64,000 bases of DNA, taken from positions 992,001 through 1,056,000 of the forward strand of contig NZ_CP022387.1 in NCBI RefSeq assembly GCF_002302635.1, written 5' to 3'. The notes under the pieces were generated by a model. That model was given only the letters and a program-made list of their open reading frames with translations. It had not been told where the DNA came from and searched no databases. This document shows, in pieces, positions 35,576-45,546 of this stretch (positions within the stretch are counted from its first letter, which is position 1; the number at the start of each line of letters is the position of its first letter). The translations under genes were made by a program, and so were the position numbers. The DNA is from Capnocytophaga stomatis. GTDB lineage: Bacteria > Bacteroidota > Bacteroidia > Flavobacteriales > Flavobacteriaceae.

Positions 35576-36040
35576 TCATCGTTGATTTTTCTTTACTTCA
35601 TTCTCAAACAATTCAATATTTGAAGGACTAACAATAATCTTTTCATTATCAGTTGTTTCTATAAGCAAATTATGCTTCAAACTTGTAGAATACGATGTAG
35701 CACCGTCCATCGTTTTTCCCAAATATCCGAAAAATCCCTTTGTACTAAATGTATATGAAACCGTATTTTTGATTTTATAAAGATTTTTTATATTGCTTAT
35801 CTTGATGATTTTCTTAGAGAACAATCTTTTTATAACAATTTCTTGTTCCGTAACCACATAAAACACAGGAAAACAACCAACGACAACAATTGTTACTACA
35901 AGTAAAATACCTACCACGACTGCTCTTCCAAAATCCATATTCTGAAATAAAATACTTGCAGACACGATAATAACCAATGATAAAACGATCGTTATTATTG
36001 TTGAAATCAGGTCAAATTTTGGTAAAAATTTTCGTTCCAT
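35576..36040 (-). CDS. Membrane protein with bacterial PH-like domain
   Basis: 154 residues from MERKFLPKFD. Two membrane helices (FDLISTIITIVLSLVIIVSASILF and AVVVGILLVVTIVVVGCFPVFYVV) are followed by a beta-rich cytoplasmic domain: VTEQEIVIKRLFSKKIIKISNIKNLYKI, then LLIETTDNEKIIVSPSNIELFENEV. The pattern fits a bacterial PH domain, as in YdbS-like proteins; the function is unknown. Its start overlaps the end of the SdpB-like remnant by 29 bases, so the two were once coupled. In Bacillus the membrane protein SdpB works with a small protein, SdpA, of similar length, but this one does not resemble SdpA in fold. Confidence 0.6.
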   Translation of the reverse strand: MERKFLPKFDLISTIITIVLSLVIIVSASILFQNMDFGRAVVVGILLVVTIVVVGCFPVFYVVTEQEIVIKRLFSKKIIKISNIKNLYKIKNTVSYTFSTKGFFGYLGKTMDGATSYSTSLKHNLLIETTDNEKIIVSPSNIELFENEVKKNQR

Positions 36041-36424
36041 AATTAAATTCAAAAGAATTAAATAAAATATAAATCAAAAGCCCCAACATAGCAAAGTAAA
36101 AGCTCCACAAACCAAAAAATACCCCAATAAACAAATGAAAAAACCCTGCCGCCAAGAAAATCATTTGTTTGTATCTTTGTGAAGATAAAAATACAGAAAT
36201 TGCTATTAACAATTCTAGAAGCAAAACTCCCCAAGTAGAAAAAGTTACAATGTATGGATTTTTCAACAAAGGAAATACAACTATACAACTGGTCGCAACG
36301 TGTCATTCAGTTCAAACACAGAATCGGAAAACCAATAACACAAAGCCGTCCCACTTTTCCACTCAAGAACATCAAATTTACACACAGAAGCGAAAAAATA
36401 GATCGTGAAAAATTGTAACCTGCC
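36012..36424 (-). pseudogene. Remnant of an SdpB/HTTM-family membrane protein gene, frameshifted
   Basis: Two reading frames on the minus strand join into one recognisable protein. From about 36424 down to 36290 it reads LQFFTIYFFASVCKFDVLEW, then KSGTALCYWF. After a shift near 36285-36292 it continues FPLLKNPYIVTFSTWG, LLLELLIAISVFL, FFHLFIGVFFGLWSFYFAMLGLLIYILF to a stop at 36012. The order (a W..GTA.YYW motif, a TWG..L.ELL helix, and an H...G.FFGLWSF helix) is that of SdpB-like and related HTTM proteins, which export or process antimicrobial peptides in Bacillus. The N-terminal half is missing: the region 36425-36667 shows no continuation. I read it as a decayed gene. The family assignment is by memory of its pattern. 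Confidence 0.6.
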
Positions 36425-36667
36425 ATAAATGCTATAACTAATTGATTTTCTGAAATTTTTCTAACTCTCTTTACATAAAACTAATTTTTGTTAAATTAAA
36501 AAATCATAAACAGTTAACTTATATCACTAATTAAGTATATATCATTCTCCCGCAAAATTATTCACTCATAGACAAATTAAAGCTACCCTTTAGGATAGTT
36601 TTTAAATTAAAAAAACATAAAAATCACATATTTATACGTAATATTGCACCAAAAAATAGGAATAAAT

Positions 36668-37361
36668 ATGGACAATCTCATTTATTTTGGTGCTATAAAA
36701 GCATTTGATAGAACAACACACAAAAGTATTGTTATATTTAATTATCAAACAAAAGAAATAGAATACATATCCAAAAATCTCTCTTTTTTTTTGTGAAGAC
36801 GCTATTGATAAATTTCGTAACTTATGCTTTTCTTTTTATTTGAAAAGCATAAAAAAAGAAGATATTGAGTTGTTTAAAAAAGTAAAAATTGCATTTTCTA
36901 GTTTTTTAGATAGAATACCAGCAGAACACGATAAATGTTGCTACACTATGTGTTATACAATAAGATTACAAAACAAAAGACCTATACATAGTTTTCTTAT
37001 ACATCACAAAATCACTCCAATACTAATAGATGACAAAGGACACATACATAAGGTTCTTTGTGTACTTTCGCTATCGGGTAAGCGAGAACACAACAAGATT
37101 TCTATTTATAATGAAAATGATGCTTGGGAATTTGACTCGAATAAACTCTTTTGGAAAAAAAAACAAAAAATAACATTATCAGACCGAGAAAAGGAGGTAA
37201 TATACCTGTCTGCACAAGGGTATAATGTAAAAGAAGTTGCTAAATTGTTATTCATAGCTCCCAACACTGTGAAATTTCACCGGAAAAATATTTTCGAAAA
37301 AACAGGAACGAATAATATTACTGAAATACTAAATTATCTAATTGACAACAGAGTGTTTTAA
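36668..37361 (+). pseudogene. LuxR-type HTH regulator, frameshifted in a run of nine Ts
   Basis: An ATG at 36668 opens a frame reading MDNLIYFGAIKAFDR and then IEYISKNLSFFL, which stops at 36794-36796 just after nine Ts (36784-36792). If one T is removed, the frame continues directly through CEDAIDKFRNLCFSF into the downstream frame that ends at 37361. The repaired protein has 230 residues: an N-terminal sensor-like domain, then a LuxR winged HTH at about 170-230 (LSDREKEVIYLSAQGYNVKEVAKLLFIAPNTVKFHRKNIFEKTGTNN). This is a common transcription-factor type in Flavobacteria. The break may be a true pseudogene, a reversible on/off switch by strand slippage, or a sequencing error in the homopolymer. 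Confidence 0.75.
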
Positions 37362-37368
37362 GACAGAA

Positions 37369-38835
37369 TTACAACTCCTTTCTAAGTCTTGCTACGGGAA
37401 TATCCAGCTGTTCACGATATTTTGCAACGGTTCTGCGAGCAATCGGATAACCCTCATCTTTAAGAAGTTGAGCCAATTCATCATCAGGATAGGGTTTGCC
37501 TTTATCTTCAGTGGCGATGATTTTTTGTAAAATTTGCTTTATTTCGTGTGTTGAAACGTCCTCACCTTGGTCATTTTTCATTGATTCGGAAAAGAAATCT
37601 TTAATCAACTTCGTGCCATAAGGTGTTGTAACATATTTGCTGCTTGCCACGCGAGAAATGGTGGAAATATCCATCCCTACTTTATCAGCTATATCCTTCA
37701 GAATCAAAGGCTTTATTTTCAATTCATCTCCTGTCAAGAAATATTCACGCTGATGCTCCATAATGGCTCCCATCGTAACCAAAAGCGTTTGTTGGCGTTG
37801 CTTAATGGCATCAATGAACCACTTGGCAGAATCAAGTTTCTGTTTTATAAAAAAGACTGCTTCTTTTTGTGAAGCACTTTTCTCTTTTGACCTTTTATAT
37901 GTATCCAACATTGTGGAATATTCTTTCGACACGTGCAATTCAGGAGCATTTCGTCCGTTAAGGCTAAGTTCTAAATCATTGTCATTCACACGAATTGTAA
38001 AATCGGGAATGATTTGTTCCACCTGCACACTGCTTCCCGAGTACGAATTTCCGGGTTTGGGATTAAGTTTCTCTATCTCTTGTATAGCCTCTTTGAGCTC
38101 ATCTTCTGACACGGAAAATTTTTGCTGTAATTTCGCATAGTGTTTCTTTGAAAATTGCTCAAATCCTTTTTCTATAATCTCAATAGCCAAACTTGTCGCC
38201 GGGGTTGCTTTTTTTCGTTGCAATTGAACCAATAGGCATTCTTGCAAATCAAAAGCACCTACTCCGGCTGGGTCTAACTTGAAAATAACCTGCTCACGAA
38301 TTTGTTTTACCTTATCTTCCTCTGTATAAATATTTTGCGTAAAAGCCAAGTCATCGGTTAAGTCTTGAATTGTTCGGCGAATGTAACCGCTATCGTCAAT
38401 GCTACCAACCAAAAACTCAGCTATAAAATAATCTTCGTCCGAAAGTGTAAACGTATTCAACTGATTTAAAAGCGATTGATGGAACGACACTTCGGCACTG
38501 AACGGAATTTCTTTTTCTTCATCGTCATCACTATAATTATTTGCCTGCAATCGATACTCGGGAATTTCATCATCACTGAGATATTCATCAATGTTAATAT
38601 CCTCCATATCAATCACTTCACTATCATTATATTCGTCTGTGGAATTATCAAATTCATCTGCAAACTCATCAAATTCATCTTCCTCACGCCCCGATTCCAG
38701 AGCCGGATTTTCCTCCAATTCTTGCTTAATACGCTGCTCGAAAGCCAACGTAGGCAACTGCACCAATTTCATTAATTGAATTTGCTGAGGCGAAAGTTTT
38801 TGTGAAAGTTTGAGTTGTAAATTTTGTTTTAACAT
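37369..38835 (-). CDS. rpoN: RNA polymerase sigma-54 factor
   Basis: Alternative sigma factor that needs an AAA activator. 488 residues. Region I is glutamine- and leucine-rich (MLKQNLQLKLSQKLSPQQIQLMKLVQLPTLAFEQRIKQELEENPAL). An acidic region II (about 50-110) and the core-binding domain (DPAGVGAFDLQECLLVQLQRK) follow. Near the end are the HTH for the minus-12 element and the RpoN box ARRTVAKYREQLDIPVARLRKEL for the minus-24 element. No sigma-54 activator is in the window. It is convergent with the frameshifted LuxR gene, 7 bases apart, and has a good promoter box. Confidence 0.97.
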   Translation of the reverse strand: MLKQNLQLKLSQKLSPQQIQLMKLVQLPTLAFEQRIKQELEENPALESGREEDEFDEFADEFDNSTDEYNDSEVIDMEDINIDEYLSDDEIPEYRLQANNYSDDDEEKEIPFSAEVSFHQSLLNQLNTFTLSDEDYFIAEFLVGSIDDSGYIRRTIQDLTDDLAFTQNIYTEEDKVKQIREQVIFKLDPAGVGAFDLQECLLVQLQRKKATPATSLAIEIIEKGFEQFSKKHYAKLQQKFSVSEDELKEAIQEIEKLNPKPGNSYSGSSVQVEQIIPDFTIRVNDNDLELSLNGRNAPELHVSKEYSTMLDTYKRSKEKSASQKEAVFFIKQKLDSAKWFIDAIKQRQQTLLVTMGAIMEHQREYFLTGDELKIKPLILKDIADKVGMDISTISRVASSKYVTTPYGTKLIKDFFSESMKNDQGEDVSTHEIKQILQKIIATEDKGKPYPDDELAQLLKDEGYPIARRTVAKYREQLDIPVARLRKEL

Positions 38836-38859
38836 TTGCTAATAACTGAATTATGTTGG

Positions 38860-38867
38860 CAAAAATA
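38860..38867 (-). promoter_or_regulatory. Promoter minus-7 box for rpoN
   Basis: The minus strand reads TATTTTTG, a match to TAnnTTTG, about 25 bases before the ATG. Confidence 0.55.
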
Positions 38868-38927
38868 CATAAAAAAGAAGAAAGTGACAAAAAAATAAAG
38901 TTGGTCATTTGATTGTTTTTGAAACAA

Positions 38928-38964
38928 TAAAAAACGAAAAACCCAAACAGATTCAGGTTTCTCG
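38928..38964 (-). terminator. Intrinsic terminator after the giant T9SS protein
   Basis: On the minus strand CGAGAAACC (38956-38964) pairs with GGTTTTTCG (38935-38943), one G-T pair, 12-base loop, followed by TTTTTTATTG. It is 33 bases past the stop of the 1964-residue gene. Confidence 0.7.
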
Positions 38965-38996
38965 TCCTAAAAAAATCAATTTTCTTGAAAAAGAAA

Positions 38997-41900
38997 TTAT
39001 CGCATCAATGTGAAATTTCCTACAAATTTACGACCATCACGAGGTTCGTTAGTTTCGATGGAATACCAATAATCTCCTGACGGAAGTGAAGTTCCGTTGT
39101 AAGTTCCGTCCCACGATTCACCTTCGCGTAGCGTTTTGATAAGTCGTCCGTGTCGGTCAAATATTTGTGTAATCATTCGTGGATAAGATTTGGTATTTTT
39201 CGGGCTCCATCGGTCATTATTTCCGTCATTATCAGGAGTAAAGAAATTCGGAACATTAAAATCAACGAATACTTTTTCTATATCCAAAGTAACTTCACAA
39301 CCCAAAGCGTCACGCACCACAACATTGACCTGTTTAACGGTTCTGCCCTGTGCGTCAACATATCCCGGGTCGGAATATTTCATCACGTAAGTTGGTGTAT
39401 CATAGGATTTTCCGTTAAAAATGTACTCATAAGGCGTACGACCTCCACTTGCTTCGACCGCAACCAAAGCGATATCCTGCTGAGGAACCTCAACTACGGA
39501 AAGTGGCTGTAAGTGACTTATATTGAACGTTTCAGGAAGCGTGTATTGGCAAGTTTCATAGAAAATAGTGAGTGAAATTGCCGTTTTCTCAGGCAAACGA
39601 CTCGTTTCGATATAGCCAATTTTGTCTTCAAATCGGTCAAAAGCCATACTTTGAGCAATATCCGTACTGTTCACGGCATAACGAATGTTTGCGAAATTCA
39701 ATCTGTTTTCAAATGAAATCGCAACCAAACTGCTTCCCACATTATTTTCGCAACTCTCTAAAATAGAAATGCTTCCTTTCAAAGAAGGAATGGTCACAAG
39801 TGAAATTTTAGCAATACTGATACAGCCATTCGCGTTTTCAATTCGGGCATACAAACGACTTGAACGATGTGGAGGAACGTTGTAAACTCCTGTTTTGCTC
39901 ATCAAATTTGTTCCTGTTCGAGCTTCATTTTCACTTTGATAATATGTGACTGTCACCCCAACCGAAGTTGTAACTTGATTATCCAACGTATTCAAATCCA
40001 GAGGATAAACACCATCCGCATCATCATCACAAAGAGTTAAATTCACGTCAGTTACAGCAGGATTTGCAACTTTTTCCAGCTTAAGCGAACGAACTTCCGA
40101 ACAGCCTTCAATATTCGTAAAACGAACCCAGACCACTTTTTGCCCTACCGGAAAATCATAATTTGCAAGATTATTTGTAATAGGCGAATTTCCGTTTTCG
40201 GCATCAGCCTGTGAATCGTGGAATGTAATCGTAATTGAACTTTGAGCCGAATGTTGCGTAAGTAGCATTGCATCAGCTTCTTGCGGAAGATTTATTGTAA
40301 TTCGATTTCCGTTATTGTCAAATTCACAAACTGTATTAACCACTCTATCAGCAGCCTGAATATAAGGATAAACAACAAGATTTATCGCAGCCCAATCATC
40401 ACAGAAGCCACTTGCTCCAAATCGTGCAAAGACAGTTTCGGAATATGGTTTTGTATTTGTGTACGCAGTTGGGTCAGCAATTGCATTTGTCTGATTTTGA
40501 GCATCAACGTATGTTGGGTAGAACGTAAATGCAACTCCTGTTTGTGTAGAAATAGCGTTCTGAGCTTGGGTCAAGTCGAACGTTTGCAATCCGTCATTTG
40601 AGTTATCATCGCAAAGTGTGAGCGTTGTGGTTCGGGTGTTGGTAGTAGGTTTCAGAAAAGCATCAAAATTGATGACTGATTGGGAAGCACATCCAATACC
40701 TCCGTTGGCTACAACTCGCACGAAAACACTATGCCGAAGTTGGTTCGGAGCGGAAAGATTCGGTCGAAAGTTGTTATACGAAAATTTGTAAGCCGTAGGC
40801 GAAACCACTGCATTTGTTCCGTTTTGAGCATCAACCAAAGTTGTATGATAGGTAAATGTGTACAACAAATCCACATTTGGCTCACCCGTAATGATTTGCG
40901 TTACGTATTGTGTTAAATCTTCTGTAAAAGTTCCAGACAAATCAGTATCACAACGACTTTGAAACACAGGATTTACCTTGGGCGACGGATAAATTGACAC
41001 TGCTAATCGCTTGATTACAAAGCATCCCGTATCTTTGCTAACAAATTTCATCCAAACCACCGATGTTGGAATCACATAATAATTCGTAATATCGGAAGTA
41101 ATTGGAATGTCATTCACTGCATTGGCGTGCGACTCGTGATAGGTAACTTCGTAAATCGTTGTGTCTGAAACCATTTTAGCAGGATATTCCGTTAAATTGA
41201 TGTTTCCGTTAAGTTGCCCATCGGCACAAAAAGCAATACTCGTGTCGGAAACTGCTAATTGTGGATGCTCATTAAATGTTATTGATGAAACTGAATAACA
41301 TTTCGTGGTGTTGTTTTCTGTTCGGACATAAATAACAATCGGAAAACTCGTAATGGTATAATTCGTTCCGATTTCATTAGTTCCGCTCAAAGCATCGTTT
41401 TCATTTGTAAAGAAACGGAAATTATCATCCAAAGTTAGCGTTCTTCCTATAATTTCTTCTCTGTAAGCATTCAAATTAACTGTTTCAGAAGTATTTCCTG
41501 ACAGATTTCGGCTACTATTATTACAGATTGTTTTGTTTAAATTTTGCACTTTTGGAGAAGAAACCAAACTAAATTCAACATCTTTCACGTAAAAACAATC
41601 CGTTCCGGCGGGAGTAATACGCACCCAAGCCGTAAAGTTCTGTGTAGCAGTAACAGTGGTTTGTGAGGCTGTTGCCGACAGAGCGTCCGCTTGCGAAAAA
41701 TACAGAGAAAAATCCATACTATCATCAAGTGTTGTTGAATTATTTGCCACCAACTGGGCTTTAACTTCGGTAAGCAAAACTTCCTCTTTTCCGTCATTGG
41801 CAAAATCACAAACCGCAACCTGATTGTTTGCTATTTTGGGGAATGAAATAAGATTAACGGACAAAGGCAATACCTTCTTACAGTTAGTAACCGCGTCTAA

Positions 41901-44891
41901 AACCCTCACATACACCGTGGTTGAAGCTGTTGTAAGCGTTATGGAAACCGTTTGAGACGGGCTATAAACCCCATATAAGAAGTTACTGTCATTTGCATCG
42001 GCGGCGGCTTCATTATTGAAGAAACTAATAGTTGAACTTGCATTGGCTCCGCTTATGGATTTGCTTAAATCCACCGATTCAGTTCCGTCATTGAGAATAT
42101 CACAAACATTCAATGTTGTTACTGTGGGTAAATCCACCGCTGTGGTAAAACCAAATCGCAAATGAACAATAACGAAGCAGCCTTCCGTAAACTCCACCCG
42201 GGCAAAAACGGACATTTGCCCTGTTTTTACCTGAGCTTGCGTTTCATCAGCAATAGGATTCGTTGCCGTATGAGCATCTCTTTCTGAATAATAATAACTT
42301 ACAGTTGTAGTTGATGAGCGTTGGTCGGCTGTGAGTTTAGCATCAATATCTGATTTATAACGAACCAAATCAACAATTTCCTGTTTATCGTCATTAAAAT
42401 CACATATCGTAAGTGGAACTTCCGGAACATTAATTTTTTCCAACAGAAAACGAAGGTCATATTCATAATGACATCCTTCCAATGAAACCAAAGCATAAAC
42501 GGTGGTGGTTTGTGTTCCGCTAACTTCAACGGACTCTGTTGCAAGACTTTCGTCTTTCGGGCTTGAGGTTATGTAAAGACCACGATTTACACTCGTCAAG
42601 AAAAATCTCACTGATGGATTGCTAAACGGATATAAATCTTCAAGTATTTTACGATATTCCGGCACCAATGGCACTTCTTCCCTGCCATCGTTCTGTACAT
42701 CACAAATTGTAAAGGTATCTTTTGGCAAAGTCCCTTCTTCAGAAGCATTTACTATAAAGTTTATCGATGCTTCAGTGCCATTGGCATTGATTCGATATTT
42801 GACATATACGGTTTTGGGCGTGTTATCTTCAGTAAGTTCGTAATGCGTTGGAGTTGCTATGGAAGAAGTCATCGCTGCATCATCATAGAACCCAAGAATT
42901 GTAACATTTGCAGGTGTAAGCCCAGTAGGCAAATAGTGCGGAAGATAATCTGTTTGCAGATTTACATTAATTGGGAATGTAATACCGCAAAGTATAGGTC
43001 CTCCACCACCGCCGCCAGCTCCACCGCCGCCTCCACCGCCTCCGCCAGCTCCATCGCAATCGGTATCAGCGGTAAGTTTCAGTACAGTTCGTGACTCGCA
43101 AAAGTCAGGATATTCAAGTTTTACGTACAAGGTAGCGTTCATCACAATCGAAGCATTTGTGGGATTGGCAATAGGATTAGTGTAACTTGAATTTCTGTAA
43201 AAAGTAGCCTTAACATTATTCAAATTATAAGTTAAAGTACCGGAAACCAAATTGGCTACATATTGGGTTAAATCAACATTAATCGCTTGCCCTTCCAAAA
43301 CGTAACATATTAAAGCCTCGTGCGGAGTAACCTCAACATAAGGTTTTAAACGCAACCGTATAGGGAAAACCGTCCCACACGATGCATCGTTAAAGTTTCG
43401 ATTCCACACACGAACGTAAAGTGTTTTCTCTCTGTTTGGCAAGGAAACATTCAGCTGGTAGTTACTCACCGCAACAATGGCATTAGCGTTGTTTTGTGCA
43501 TCTGCTAAATTCTCAAAGAAAGCCCTATTATGCAAGTAATTAACTCCCGGAATGTTGACATTATTCAAATTGATATTTTCTCGCAAATCATTCCTCTCAT
43601 CACAAAAATCAAATGGTGTTGTGGGAGTTGTAATTTTAGGACGAATATTAGTTCGAAGATTTATCCGAGATACAGTGTAACAGATACCACTTCGCAAAGT
43701 ACGAACATAAATGGTTTTGTCCGATGTTAGTGAATAATTATTCGGATTAGCTATAGGAGATTGATTATTATGTGCTTGTGTTTCAGTTTCGTGATATGAA
43801 AAAGTAAGTGTTGTGTCACTATTGATTGCCGTTTGGAAAGATGTTAAATTAACCATTTGCGTACTGCCCAAATCTAAACAATATGTCCGTTCCACGTCTT
43901 TTGCTGTGGGGAAATCTGTTGAGAATGAAACCTGTACAACATCTTTAACCGTGATAGGCGAACACAAATTATAAGTCACACGAACCTCATATCGGGTATT
44001 AATAGTCGGTGCTCGAGTAATTGTATTTCCAGAGCCTAAATATGTTTGATTATCTGCATTATACCATTCCACATTGATAGTTGTAGTCCCCGAAGGCACA
44101 AAACGCCACGCCTCTTGCGTTGCCGACCAAATCCCTGTATTGCGATTTGGAGGAGTCACGCCTTTTGTTCCGTCAGCGTTGATAATACCAATAAGTGCTT
44201 GTTTCCTGAATTCAGTAATGTTTGTAGCATCATTCTGAGGCTTATCCTTCACATACACCTCAATAACACCTGTAGTTTCATATAGCACAATTTGAGTTGT
44301 ACTCCTGCGAAGACTGCCATACTGCGGAATATCATCATAATTAATAATGAACTGACGATAAGGAGCCGTGCCTTGTGTAAGTGTACGCACTTTATCCACA
44401 TTTTGCAAATCGTGATAAACCCCGAAAATGGCATTTTTGGTCAATCCCAAATTCGGATTTTGCCCAGCTATGGTATAAGGGCTATCTCCGTTACTGTTTC
44501 CTGCCCCAAAACTAACAACACCGTTGTCACTTATCACAACTTCCTGAAATTGATTCCCATAGAAACAAAATTCAAAAGGAAGCGACAAAGCCTTACTGAA
44601 AACATCGTCTTTTTTTCCCAAATCACTTTCAATCTTCACCACCGTTCCCGCTGAAAACGGAGCTACGGGAGCATACGTTATGGATACCACATCGTAATCC
44701 TGCGTTTGATAAATAGTAGGATAATTAGCTGTTAATGTGATACTTTTATTCTGAACAAAATTATAATCACAATCAATTTCAATAGTGTTTGTGTTTCCGT
44801 TATGGTCGGAAATATTAACCGTGGGAGTAACTTGGGCGTTTGCCACAAACCAAACCGAAATATTCAACAAAAAGGAAATAACTAATCTCAT
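38997..44891 (-). CDS. Giant T9SS type B cargo protein with repeated Ig-like modules
   Basis: 1964 residues exported by signal peptide MRLVISFLLNISVWFVANAQ. The body consists of roughly a dozen modules of 95-110 residues. They share a CD..NDG.E.V.L start, a Y(Y/F).S..DA..G.N.I centre and a YVR....G.C..V..L end, for example VCDILNDGTESVDLS and LCDDNSNDGLQTFDL. A run of about twenty glycines broken by alanines (residues 613-635) separates the first third from the rest. The end (about 1870-1964) is a CHU_C sorting domain: VPNFFTPDNDGNNDRWSP, ITQIFDRHGRLIK, GTSLPSGDYWYSIE, GNFTLMR. It is a surface adhesin candidate with no predicted enzymatic part. Promoter and terminator are both present. Confidence 0.88.
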   Translation of the reverse strand: MRLVISFLLNISVWFVANAQVTPTVNISDHNGNTNTIEIDCDYNFVQNKSITLTANYPTIYQTQDYDVVSITYAPVAPFSAGTVVKIESDLGKKDDVFSKALSLPFEFCFYGNQFQEVVISDNGVVSFGAGNSNGDSPYTIAGQNPNLGLTKNAIFGVYHDLQNVDKVRTLTQGTAPYRQFIINYDDIPQYGSLRRSTTQIVLYETTGVIEVYVKDKPQNDATNITEFRKQALIGIINADGTKGVTPPNRNTGIWSATQEAWRFVPSGTTTINVEWYNADNQTYLGSGNTITRAPTINTRYEVRVTYNLCSPITVKDVVQVSFSTDFPTAKDVERTYCLDLGSTQMVNLTSFQTAINSDTTLTFSYHETETQAHNNQSPIANPNNYSLTSDKTIYVRTLRSGICYTVSRINLRTNIRPKITTPTTPFDFCDERNDLRENINLNNVNIPGVNYLHNRAFFENLADAQNNANAIVAVSNYQLNVSLPNREKTLYVRVWNRNFNDASCGTVFPIRLRLKPYVEVTPHEALICYVLEGQAINVDLTQYVANLVSGTLTYNLNNVKATFYRNSSYTNPIANPTNASIVMNATLYVKLEYPDFCESRTVLKLTADTDCDGAGGGGGGGGGAGGGGGGPILCGITFPINVNLQTDYLPHYLPTGLTPANVTILGFYDDAAMTSSIATPTHYELTEDNTPKTVYVKYRINANGTEASINFIVNASEEGTLPKDTFTICDVQNDGREEVPLVPEYRKILEDLYPFSNPSVRFFLTSVNRGLYITSSPKDESLATESVEVSGTQTTTVYALVSLEGCHYEYDLRFLLEKINVPEVPLTICDFNDDKQEIVDLVRYKSDIDAKLTADQRSSTTTVSYYYSERDAHTATNPIADETQAQVKTGQMSVFARVEFTEGCFVIVHLRFGFTTAVDLPTVTTLNVCDILNDGTESVDLSKSISGANASSTISFFNNEAAADANDSNFLYGVYSPSQTVSITLTTASTTVYVRVLDAVTNCKKVLPLSVNLISFPKIANNQVAVCDFANDGKEEVLLTEVKAQLVANNSTTLDDSMDFSLYFSQADALSATASQTTVTATQNFTAWVRITPAGTDCFYVKDVEFSLVSSPKVQNLNKTICNNSSRNLSGNTSETVNLNAYREEIIGRTLTLDDNFRFFTNENDALSGTNEIGTNYTITSFPIVIYVRTENNTTKCYSVSSITFNEHPQLAVSDTSIAFCADGQLNGNINLTEYPAKMVSDTTIYEVTYHESHANAVNDIPITSDITNYYVIPTSVVWMKFVSKDTGCFVIKRLAVSIYPSPKVNPVFQSRCDTDLSGTFTEDLTQYVTQIITGEPNVDLLYTFTYHTTLVDAQNGTNAVVSPTAYKFSYNNFRPNLSAPNQLRHSVFVRVVANGGIGCASQSVINFDAFLKPTTNTRTTTLTLCDDNSNDGLQTFDLTQAQNAISTQTGVAFTFYPTYVDAQNQTNAIADPTAYTNTKPYSETVFARFGASGFCDDWAAINLVVYPYIQAADRVVNTVCEFDNNGNRITINLPQEADAMLLTQHSAQSSITITFHDSQADAENGNSPITNNLANYDFPVGQKVVWVRFTNIEGCSEVRSLKLEKVANPAVTDVNLTLCDDDADGVYPLDLNTLDNQVTTSVGVTVTYYQSENEARTGTNLMSKTGVYNVPPHRSSRLYARIENANGCISIAKISLVTIPSLKGSISILESCENNVGSSLVAISFENRLNFANIRYAVNSTDIAQSMAFDRFEDKIGYIETSRLPEKTAISLTIFYETCQYTLPETFNISHLQPLSVVEVPQQDIALVAVEASGGRTPYEYIFNGKSYDTPTYVMKYSDPGYVDAQGRTVKQVNVVVRDALGCEVTLDIEKVFVDFNVPNFFTPDNDGNNDRWSPKNTKSYPRMITQIFDRHGRLIKTLREGESWDGTYNGTSLPSGDYWYSIETNEPRDGRKFVGNFTLMR

Positions 44892-44913
44892 CTAAACTTC
44901 ATTATAACATCTT

Positions 44914-44944
44914 CAAAAATAACATTTTACTTTCAAAAACAAAA
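44914..44944 (-). promoter_or_regulatory. Promoter for the giant T9SS protein
   Basis: On the minus strand TATTTTTG (44914-44921) is the minus-7 box and TTTTG (44940-44944) the minus-33 box, spacer 18. It is 23 bases before the ATG, downstream of the phosphodiesterase gene. Confidence 0.6.
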
Positions 44945-44997
44945 TTTTCTCAAAATTTATATTTTATCAAAAGCTCTCTTCTGCAAAAAATCAAAAA

Positions 44998-45486
44998 CTA
45001 TCTTTCAAATTCAATTACTTCAACATTTTTGATTTCTTCCCCATCAATCTCAAAACGAATCATCGTTCGGACAGTTTGCCAGCCGTGTTTGCCAACCGCT
45101 CCCGGATTCAAATGCAATAGCTGAAATTTTTTGTCATATATCACTTTTAATATATGCGAATGCCCCGAAATGAAAATCTTTGGCGTTTTTGAAATAATTT
45201 CTTTTTTCGCCAAGGGTGTATATTTTTCAGGATATCCGCCAATGTGAATCATCAAAACCTCAACTCCCTCACAATGAAACCTATTTACTTCCGGAAATTT
45301 GCTTCTTATTTCTGTTCCGTCAATGTTGCCATACACGCCCCTGACCGGTTTTATTTTCTCCAAAGCTTCAACAACTTCAAAAGAACCGAAATCGCCACAA
45401 TGCCAAATTTCATCAACTTGTTGGGCGTAATTCAAAATTTTGTCATCTATGTAAGAATGCGTATCAGAAAGAAGAAGAATTTTCAT
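44998..45486 (-). CDS. Metallophosphoesterase, YfcE/MJ0936 family
   Basis: 162 residues of the small calcineurin-like phosphodiesterase family. Metal ligands stand in the expected order: LLSDTHSYID (Asp-x-His), WHCGDFGS (GD), VYGNIDG (GNxD in place of GNHD), MIHIGGYP (His), FISGHSHILKV (GHSH). The substrate is unknown; relatives act on phosphodiester model compounds or cyclic nucleotides. The gene ends about 105 bases before the start of the giant surface protein but has no visible functional tie to it. Confidence 0.9.
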   Translation of the reverse strand: MKILLLSDTHSYIDDKILNYAQQVDEIWHCGDFGSFEVVEALEKIKPVRGVYGNIDGTEIRSKFPEVNRFHCEGVEVLMIHIGGYPEKYTPLAKKEIISKTPKIFISGHSHILKVIYDKKFQLLHLNPGAVGKHGWQTVRTMIRFEIDGEEIKNVEVIEFER

Positions 45487-45546
45487 ATAAAATCATAAAA
45501 ATAAATGGCTCAAAAAAACGTAACGCTTTCCTTCAACCATTAATTA

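Noticed and set aside
35576-36040. PH-domain protein considered as SdpA because of its length and its SdpB-like neighbour
   Set aside because: It has two membrane helices and a beta-rich tail, unlike the soluble SdpA.
42999-43050. GC-rich trinucleotide repeat that might be a separate repeat element
   Set aside because: It is in frame and codes the glycine run of the giant surface protein.
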